Assembly: GCA_003649445.1 (NCBI GenBank) | Contig: QMRV01000067.1 | Location: forward strand, 1-10,461 | Direction: 5' to 3' | Length of the DNA: 10,461 nt | Source of the DNA: Thermoprotei archaeon | GTDB lineage: Archaea > Thermoproteota > Thermoprotei > Thermofilales > B15-G2 | Shown here: piece by piece, positions 5,292 through 10,461 of the stretch | How the letters are laid out: every line of letters starts with the position of its first letter | How positions within the stretch are numbered: position 1 is the stretch's first letter | Notes under the pieces: generated by a model | The model's input: only the letters and a program-made list of their open reading frames with translations | Database searches by the model: none | What the model was told of the DNA's origin: nothing | Program-made: the position numbers and the translations under genes

Positions 5292-6302
5292 ATGAGTAAA
5301 ATCAGAGTAGCCGTGATTGGCTGTGGTTTTATAGCGAATGCAGAACATCTTCCTTCGCTTAAGCAGATAAAAGATGTTGAGGTCGCGGCTGTCGTCGACA
5401 TTATTGAGGAGAGAGCACGTAAAGCTGCTGAAACCTTTAAGGTAGATAAATGGTACACTGACTACACTAAAGTCATTGAGATGAAGGATATTGATGTAGT
5501 TGATATATGTACTCCAACATATACTCACTGCGAGATTGCTGTCGCAGCACTGAAGTCCAGCAAACATGTTGTATGCGAGAAACCTATTGCCTTGAGGCTG
5601 AAGGATGCAGATGAAATGATTAATACTGCTAAGAAAAAGGGCTTAAAGTTTATGGTAGCTCACTGTCTTAGATTCTGGCCCGAGTATGTTAGAGTAAAAG
5701 AGCTTGTTGAATCAGGTGCTATAGGTGAGCCTAGAATAGCGAGAGCCTATAGGCAGTCCAGTTTTCCTATGTGGGCTCCATGGCACAAGAAACTCGAATT
5801 AGGTGGAGGAGTGTTTGTTGACATGAGCATACACGACGTTGATTTCCTGCGCTGGCTTTTAGGAGAAGTAGAAGAGATTTACGCGCAGGGAGGAGTTCTT
5901 CTATATAAGGACTCTACTGCCCCAGACTATGTTCACGCGCTACTTAAGTTCAAGTCGGGTGCAATTGCTTATGTCGAAGGAAGCTGGATTATGCCTGAAG
6001 GCTTTCCATTCACAACATATTTTGAGATCGCTGGAACAGAGGGACTTCTTACAGTAGACAACCATTATACAGCTTCACTTAAAGTATTCAAGAAAAACTC
6101 GTGTGTAGACTTTATTCCTCAGACCGAAGATGCCTACTTCCTTGAGTTAAAACACTTCATTGAATGTGTTAAAGAAGATAAAGAGCCTCTAGTGTCAGGC
6201 GAAGAAGCCAAAAAGACTCTTGAAGTAGTTTTAGCTGCTTTAAAGTCTTTGAAAGAAGGTAAACCTGTCAAACTCCCTCTATCTGAAGAGGTGATACCAT
6301 GA
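5292..6302 (+). CDS. Gfo/Idh/MocA-family NAD(P)-dependent oxidoreductase (first of pair)
   Basis: A 336-residue cytoplasmic enzyme. The N-terminal Rossmann fold starts KIRVAVIGCGFIANAEHLPSL, with the G-x-G-x-x-A dinucleotide loop at residues 10-15. The family hallmark EKP is at 96-98 (VVCEKPIAL) and contributes the conserved Lys97. The C-terminal alpha/beta domain has GGGVFVDMSIHDVDFLRWL, with D177 and H181 in the usual substrate-site motif. The family oxidises or reduces sugars, inositols and related polyols; the substrate cannot be told from sequence. ATG 5292 is chosen because the fold begins three residues later; an upstream in-frame start at 5226 would add 22 residues with no family counterpart. 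It overlaps the next gene by ATGA at 6299-6302, so the two are coupled and may act on successive steps or as a hetero-oligomer. Confidence 0.92.
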   Translation: MSKIRVAVIGCGFIANAEHLPSLKQIKDVEVAAVVDIIEERARKAAETFKVDKWYTDYTKVIEMKDIDVVDICTPTYTHCEIAVAALKSSKHVVCEKPIALRLKDADEMINTAKKKGLKFMVAHCLRFWPEYVRVKELVESGAIGEPRIARAYRQSSFPMWAPWHKKLELGGGVFVDMSIHDVDFLRWLLGEVEEIYAQGGVLLYKDSTAPDYVHALLKFKSGAIAYVEGSWIMPEGFPFTTYFEIAGTEGLLTVDNHYTASLKVFKKNSCVDFIPQTEDAYFLELKHFIECVKEDKEPLVSGEEAKKTLEVVLAALKSLKEGKPVKLPLSEEVIP

Positions 6303-7300
6303 AAGTGCATAAGTTCGCTATATTGTCTTTTGCACATATTCATGCTTGGAGCTACGCCAGGGTACTTAAAGAACTACCTAATGCAGAGCTAGCCGCCATA
6401 TATGATGACGACCCTGATAGATTAGCGAAAGCTGCCGAAACATATAAGGTTGATAAAAAGTATAGTGACTACTATAAGCTCTTAGAGAAAGAAAATATAG
6501 ATGCAGTAATAGTTGCTTCAGAAAATGCTAAGCACCACGACTTAGTCATCGCGGCAGCCGAACACGGAAAACACATTATATGTGAAAAGCCTCTCGCTAC
6601 AACACTGAAGGATGCCGACGAAATGATTGAAGCAGCTAGAAAGCATGGAGTTAAGCTTCAGACAGCCTTCGTTATGCGCTACCACGAGACAACAGTTGAA
6701 GTTAAGAGACTAATTGATAGAGGCGAAATAGGCGAAATACTGGCTATAACTACTACTAACCACGGCAAATACCCTGGACTCTGGTTCGCTGACCCTAAGC
6801 TTGCTGGCGGCGGAGCAGTAATGGATCACACTGTACATACAGCTGACCTCATGCGCTGGTATACTGGAGATGAAGTTGATACAGTTTATGCTAAAATAGG
6901 AGTAAACATTAGGCCCGAACTACTCTCAGAAGATAATGCTCTCATTCTACTGAAGTTCAGAAAAGGTGTTCTCGGAAGCATTGACTGCAGCTGGAGCAGA
7001 CCTGACAACTGGCCTATATGGGGTGACGTCTACTTAGGCATATTCGGTACAGAAGGATACATTCTCGTAGATGCTTTCCGTTCATGTATAACTTTGGCTT
7101 CTAAAGGCGAAACACTGAAGTGGATTTACTTCGGCCCCGACTGTGACAAAGAAATGATAAAAGACTTCATTAAGTGCATAGAAGAAGACAAAGAACCCAA
7201 AGCTAGCGGCTGGGATGGACGCCAAGCACTAGAAATTGCTCTCGCTGCCTACGAGTCGCATAAGAAAGGAGAGCCAGTTAAACTGCCTTTAAGCTACTAG
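6299..7300 (+). CDS. Gfo/Idh/MocA-family oxidoreductase with altered nucleotide loop (second of pair)
   Basis: A 333-residue protein of the same family, and clearly a paralogue of its upstream neighbour. Both share KAAET-(F/Y)-KVDK, LKDADEMI and the ending KG-(K/E)-PVKLPLS. EKP is again at 96-98 (IICEKPLAT) and the second motif GGGAVMDHTVHTADLMRW keeps D176 and H180. Where the neighbour has GCGFIA, this protein reads FAILSFAHIHAWSYARVL, with no glycine in the loop. Some Gfo/Idh branches have such His-containing loops, so it may bind the cofactor differently, use a tightly held cofactor or serve as a partner subunit. It starts with an ATG that overlaps the previous stop. The final 12 bases overlap, tail to tail, the end of the minus-strand phosphodiesterase gene. 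No lesion is visible. Confidence 0.9.
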   Translation: MKVHKFAILSFAHIHAWSYARVLKELPNAELAAIYDDDPDRLAKAAETYKVDKKYSDYYKLLEKENIDAVIVASENAKHHDLVIAAAEHGKHIICEKPLATTLKDADEMIEAARKHGVKLQTAFVMRYHETTVEVKRLIDRGEIGEILAITTTNHGKYPGLWFADPKLAGGGAVMDHTVHTADLMRWYTGDEVDTVYAKIGVNIRPELLSEDNALILLKFRKGVLGSIDCSWSRPDNWPIWGDVYLGIFGTEGYILVDAFRSCITLASKGETLKWIYFGPDCDKEMIKDFIKCIEEDKEPKASGWDGRQALEIALAAYESHKKGEPVKLPLSY

Positions 7301-8490
7301 ACTCATTAATGGTACTATCATTTCTTCTTTACTTAATCCCCCGTGGTGTCCTTTTGGCTTAAACTCCAAGTCCTTTTTAGTAAAAGGATGTACTAGACAA
7401 TAGTCTTCGAGAGCTAAAGCAACATAAGTCCCTGCTCTTTCCCAGAATTTCTCGGAGAACTTTTCTCCAAATACTTTTTTCTCTGCAAGCTCCTTTATAG
7501 TGTATACTTCAGCTATATTCTCTAGGCCTTCGAACAGAAACTCTTTTTCAGCAATAAAGTATGTGAAGCGGCTTTCGCCGAAAGGAGGCACTTTAAGCTC
7601 TTTATATAGATTCAGCGCGCGAATATCAATTATATGATGCTCTGAAATCGATATCTGCCCATGGTCAGCCGTAATTAGCAATGTATAGTCTTTTTCTGGC
7701 GCCAATTCTTCTATGAATACTTTTATCCAATAAAAGACGTTTTCTGCTTCTCTTCTGTATTCCTCTGAGAAAGGACCGTTTTCGTGGCTAATAGCGTCTA
7801 GAGCCCCATAATATGCGTAAATAAACACTTTTTCGTGGTCTCTTAGGAGCTTAGCTATTTTAACAAACATTTGAGGTAAAGTGAAATATTCTTGACAAAT
7901 GGCACCTTTAGACAGCAACCTCGTAAAACTCGTATCGCAGAGTCCTTTTCTTACTAGAAAGAATGTTTTATAATTTTCTCAGAGAGTTTCTCAAAAATTG
8001 TTTTTTCGTCTACTAATTTTGAAAGATCTACAAGTGAGTCTTTAAGAGACTCTTTTTGAGAAACAGCCGCTGAAGTAAAGTCAAGTATTCTTACTACTCC
8101 ACCGTACTCTTTTAAAAACATTTTATAGCCTAGCATAGCGTGTAGAAAAGGTGATGAAGCATAAGATATACTTGTTAGAGCAGTGACTGTTGTTGAAGGC
8201 GCTGTAGATAGAATGGATCTAACTTCTATGCGAGGTATTTTACTTGAATATTTTACTGCATAATCATATCTAAGGGAATCTACTATAATTAATGCTATTT
8301 TATTTTTATTAAACACTTCAGGCTCTAGTACTTCACCAGAAAGCGGGGGTAAAGACACATCACATTCAGCGCCAGCAAGAATAGATGCAGCTATATTTGC
8401 TATAGTAAATCCTTCTTCAAAAAGAGGAGTTATGAAACCTCTTAAGGCTGACTTACTCTCATAGACTTCTAGTAAGCTCTTTTCTTCCAC
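7289..8490 (-). pseudogene. Alkaline-phosphatase-superfamily phosphodiesterase, split by one missing base
   Basis: It starts at GTG 8490 (MEEKSLLEVYESKSALRGF). The first part, to TAG 7956-7954, carries the metal and nucleophile motifs IALIIVDSLRYDY (D71) and STAPSTTVTALTS (Thr100/101). The second part, to TAA 7291-7289, carries ALDAISHENG, LLITADHGQ and KGHHGG, the remaining Asp and His metal ligands. Adding one A to the run at 7966-7969 joins them through IIKTFFLVRKGLCDTSFTRLLSKGAIC, giving about 400 residues, the usual size of archaeal type I phosphodiesterase/nucleotide pyrophosphatase-like proteins (PF01663 group). Enzymes of this type hydrolyse phosphate mono- or diesters with two metal ions. 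Every catalytic motif is preserved, so the break is either very recent or a sequencing error. Fragments as written are 7954-8490 and 7289-7918. The substrate is unknown. Confidence 0.85.
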
Positions 8491-8493
8491 GGC

Positions 8494-8639
8494 TTATTTT
8501 CCTGAACGAAGTATTTTAGCATAAGTATCAAAGATTAGCGCTAGAGTAAATAGCATATAGTAGACTGCATACCTGATGTTTCTGAAAAATACTTCACACT
8601 AAAAGGCAATATATTCAGGACGCTGCGTGCATACCTCAT
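8494..8639 (-). pseudogene. Small membrane ORF, probably frameshifted
   Basis: ATG 8639 with a purine-rich AGAGAGG about 10 bases upstream gives MRYARSVLNILPFSVKYF. The neighbouring frame then continues FRNIRYAVYYMLFTLALIF and a charged end to TAA at 8496-8494, three bases before the phosphodiesterase GTG. One extra T in the run 8585-8589 (forward poly-A) would fuse the two into a protein of about 48 residues with one clear membrane segment and basic flanks. The very close spacing to 8490 suggests an operon. No family is recognised, and a short ORF built across a proposed frameshift is weak evidence alone. It is listed because the region otherwise lacks explanation and the hydrophobic pattern is continuous. 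Confidence 0.35.
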
Positions 8640-8685
8640 AATTTGAAGCCTCTCTATCGACAAATACAAGTATGTTTAGGGAATA

Positions 8686-8700
8686 AAGTTTAAGTTTAAC
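8686..8700. promoter_or_regulatory. Shared promoter region of divergent genes
   Basis: AAGTTTAAGTTTAAC reads as a TATA-like element in both directions. For the plus strand, TTTAAGTT at 8689-8696 is about 26 bp before 8719, just before GTG 8723. For the minus strand, ACTTAAACTT would start transcription near 8665, before the small ORF at 8639. Divergent use of the same element is inferred from position only. Confidence 0.35.
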
Positions 8701-8722
8701 TTGTATAAAAGTAGTTTAATTT

Positions 8723-9673
8723 GTGGAAAAGAATTTAAGAAAGGTAATTAAGATAGGAAACTCCTACTACGTGTCTTTGCCTAAGAGCTGGATTCGCAGA
8801 TGGGGCATTAGCGACGGAGAGCTGGTCGATGTTTCTTTGCGAGAAGACGGAGTTCTAGAAATTTTACCTCTTTCAACAAGTGATGTCCCTCGAAAACTTG
8901 TTGTCGACTGCAAAGAAGACTTGAACAGAAAGATCGTTTCGGCGTATCTACACGGCTACGATGTAATTGAAGTAGCCTTAGGAATGTGTCCTTTAAACGA
9001 GGTACTGGGAAAAATAAAACCCCTGCTTTCTATTCTCACAGGTCTTGAAGTAGTTGAAGAAGATAGCAACAAGATATCGCTTCAGTGCTTTATTAGAAGT
9101 AATTACAGTGTAGTTCAGCTGCTCAAACTCATGGACAAGCTCTCTCGAGGAATGTACCTTGATGCACTGAAGTCTTTACTTGAAAAAGATAGTAAGCTAG
9201 CAGAATCTGTTATCGAGAGAGATAATAGAGTAGACAGGCTGTACTTTCTGACAGTAAGAGTCATAAGAACTTCTCTCCTTAAGGGATCTCTTTCGAGCAA
9301 AGAGAGACTCCTGTTAATGGACATGAGGCTACTTGCACGAGACTTAGAGGAAATAGCCGATATTTCAGAGGAAATAGCTAAAACTTCTCTTAAACTTCTA
9401 GATAAGAGCTACAGTGAAACAATATGTTTAAAGCTTGAATCTGTAGCTAAAAAATTATCAGATGTACAGGAAAAAATAGTCAACAGTGTCTTGTCTAATA
9501 AGCCTCAGCCAAAGAGCTTCCGCAAAAACTTAATGAATATTAGGGAACAGTTAAATTCAATCATGAGTGAATGCACTAAAGAAAATGCACTAGATTTAAT
9601 GGAAATAGGGTCACTTATAAAAATGCTTTACAATAAGGTACTAGATATAGAGGATCTATTGCCAATACTATAA
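8723..9673 (+). CDS. AbrB-PhoU fusion, phosphate-uptake-regulator-like
   Basis: A 316-residue protein. Residues 1-50 form a SpoVT/AbrB-type swapped-hairpin domain: LRKVIKIGNSYYVSLPKSWI, then WGISDGELVDVSLREDGVLEI. The middle and C-terminal parts are all-helical and contain two PhoU-like repeats, roughly residues 110-200 (including VIERDNRVDRLYF, the typical acidic D-x-x-x-D/E metal pattern) and 205-310 (including DLEEIADISEEIA). This AbrB+PhoU architecture is a well-known archaeal one, annotated as a phosphate uptake regulator. No pst transporter genes are seen beside it, so its target is open. The GTG start is supported by an upstream TATA-like element implying an almost leaderless mRNA, and the domain begins immediately after it. 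It is transcribed divergently from the phosphodiesterase group and converges on a membrane-protein gene. Confidence 0.85.
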   Translation: MEKNLRKVIKIGNSYYVSLPKSWIRRWGISDGELVDVSLREDGVLEILPLSTSDVPRKLVVDCKEDLNRKIVSAYLHGYDVIEVALGMCPLNEVLGKIKPLLSILTGLEVVEEDSNKISLQCFIRSNYSVVQLLKLMDKLSRGMYLDALKSLLEKDSKLAESVIERDNRVDRLYFLTVRVIRTSLLKGSLSSKERLLLMDMRLLARDLEEIADISEEIAKTSLKLLDKSYSETICLKLESVAKKLSDVQEKIVNSVLSNKPQPKSFRKNLMNIREQLNSIMSECTKENALDLMEIGSLIKMLYNKVLDIEDLLPIL

Positions 9674-9726
9674 CACTATCTTAAAATATCAGAATCAGAA
9701 ATAGTTTAAAAGCAAATAAATTAATT

Positions 9727-10128
9727 TTATCTCTGCTGTTTATATGTTTTTAAAAGTCCTAAAGCAACTATTCCAGCTAGTAAAGCTGATAGAAATTCCT
9801 TTATATAGATTTCAGCTGGAATGAAGAACATGGCTAAACTTCTGTAACTCAATGCAGCTACCATTGTTATTGTCCATGGCCAGATCAAGTACTTCCTGAG
9901 CCCTCCTCTTCTAGCAATATAGCTCTCTTTTCCCGTAAGTGAGAATAAAGCCGCTAGAATGAATGTTGCGAAAAAAGCTGAGAGTGTTTTAAATGGCTCT
10001 GATGTGTAGAGTATTGCTGCAGTGAGCAATAGAAGAATTGTTCCTAAGAATACTGGAGTTACTTGTGTATGTGTAAGAGTTTTCTTAAACTTTATACTAC
10101 TACTATTACTATCTGATCCCTCACTCAT
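9727..10128 (-). CDS. Small polytopic membrane protein, unknown function
   Basis: A 133-residue protein starting MSEGSDSNSSS. It has a polar Ser-rich N-terminal tail of about 25 residues and then four hydrophobic segments: VTPVFLGTILLLLTAAILY, FFATFILAALFSLTG, YLIWPWTITMVAALSY through AMFFI, and FLSALLAGIVALGLL. Basic residues (RRGGLRK) lie between the second and third, and the C-terminus is KTYKQQR. ATG 10128 is preferred over the longer TTG start at 10155 because a clear BRE/TATA at 10161-10176 sets transcription start near 10139, downstream of that TTG, leaving a leader of about 11 nt. No signature of a transporter or enzyme family is recognised. It converges on the AbrB-PhoU gene with a gap of about 50 bp. 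Confidence 0.65.
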   Translation of the reverse strand: MSEGSDSNSSSIKFKKTLTHTQVTPVFLGTILLLLTAAILYTSEPFKTLSAFFATFILAALFSLTGKESYIARRGGLRKYLIWPWTITMVAALSYRSLAMFFIPAEIYIKEFLSALLAGIVALGLLKTYKQQR

Positions 10129-10160
10129 GCTGTCTATCGCCACAGCCTTTCTCAAAGGGA

Positions 10161-10176
10161 GTATATATACATTTCT
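10161..10176 (-). promoter_or_regulatory. BRE/TATA of the membrane-protein gene
   Basis: On the minus strand AGAAATG (BRE) is followed by TATATATA. The TATA centre is about 26 bp before position 10139. It lies just after the stop of the upstream co-directional gene, so the membrane-protein gene has its own promoter. Confidence 0.55.
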
Positions 10177-10193
10177 ATTATTGTTTTCGAGTA

Positions 10194-10461
10194 TTATGAT
10201 AATATTTTCAGAGCTTGTCTAGCCAAGCTAATTGCTTCCAGTGCTTTTTCACATGAGTATAGCTCCAGCAATCCTGTTTTATTTCTCAACTCATAGTAAG
10301 TACTCGAAGTCTCAGATAAGTAGAGACTTTTAATAGCTTTATTAAGTAGTGTAAATGCATCTACACTCTGCTTAGTTCTAGCTAAGCTTTCTAGAATTCT
10401 AATACTTTCCCTCGCTTCATTCCACAGTTCCTCAAGCCTCCATAGAGGATTCAGACTTCCT
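10194..10461 (-). CDS. C-terminal part of an unrecognised helical protein (runs off the right edge)
   Basis: The minus-strand frame is open from the window edge to TAA at 10196-10194, giving 88 visible residues. It begins GSLNPLWRLEELWNEARESI and ends ALEAISLARQALKILS. The sequence is almost entirely predicted helix, with alternating charged and Leu/Ile/Ala positions (ESIRILESLART, TLLNKAIKSLYLSE, CEKALEAISLARQALKIL), which suggests a helical bundle or TPR-like hairpins. No motif identifies a family. No start is present, so the true N-terminus lies beyond the window. The unbroken frame, gene-like codon use and the following promoter for the next gene support it as real. Confidence 0.6.
   Translation of the reverse strand, partial: GSLNPLWRLEELWNEARESIRILESLARTKQSVDAFTLLNKAIKSLYLSETSSTYYELRNKTGLLELYSCEKALEAISLARQALKILS

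Noticed and set aside
8703..8710. GTATAAAA as the TATA box of the AbrB-PhoU gene
   Set aside because: It would place transcription start inside the coding region, after the GTG at 8723, with no later suitable start before the AbrB domain.

Overview
The window looks like chromosomal DNA of a hyperthermophilic archaeon, most likely a Thermoproteota (crenarchaeal) lineage. Evidence: AT-rich genes with many AGA/AGG arginines and GTG starts; BRE/TATA promoters about 26 bp before very short-leader or leaderless starts; a box C/D sRNA; MazF and VapBC toxin-antitoxin genes; an AbrB-PhoU fusion; and one strikingly GC-rich block in otherwise AT-rich DNA, the classic mark of a structured RNA in such genomes. 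No species is claimed.

Layout. (1) 1-912, plus strand: the 3' end of a MazF/PemK-type toxin, then a vapB-vapC pair with overlapping frames. (2) 1128-2881, minus strand: a broken two-gene module, an AAA/ABC-type ATPase (AAA_15/AAA_21, OLD-like) followed by a small partner that overlaps it by a GTGA junction. The ATPase has a frameshift inside Walker A, an in-frame TAA right after Walker B, and a frameshift near the C-terminus; the partner also appears interrupted. (3) 3083-4611: a divergent pair, a membrane-anchored heptad-repeat coiled-coil protein (minus) and a protein with a PD-(D/E)XK-like arrangement (plus). (4) 4622-5070: two RNA genes. One is a GC-rich rod-shaped RNA of about 150 nt on the minus strand, with a BRE/TATA element and a U6 tract at the right places. 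The other is a box C/D sRNA on the plus strand with its own promoter and T6 terminator. (5) 5292-7300, plus: two tandem Gfo/Idh/MocA dehydrogenases joined by an ATGA overlap. (6) 7289-8639, minus: an alkaline-phosphatase-superfamily phosphodiesterase split by one missing base, preceded by a small broken membrane ORF; its end overlaps the end of the second dehydrogenase. (7) 8723-10461: an AbrB-PhoU regulator (plus), a four-helix membrane protein (minus) and the 3' end of an unrecognised helical protein running off the right edge (minus).

How the parts relate. The left half has an accessory, defence-like character: toxin-antitoxin genes, a decayed ATPase module and a nuclease-like protein. The right half looks metabolic or regulatory. 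Three disruptions (2785-2788, 7966-7969, 8585-8589) are each explained by one base missing from an A/T homopolymer. This leaves open whether some genes are really broken or the sequence has homopolymer errors. The ATPase module also has a substitution-type stop, so it is the best candidate for true decay. The most novel-looking element is the GC-rich rod RNA.
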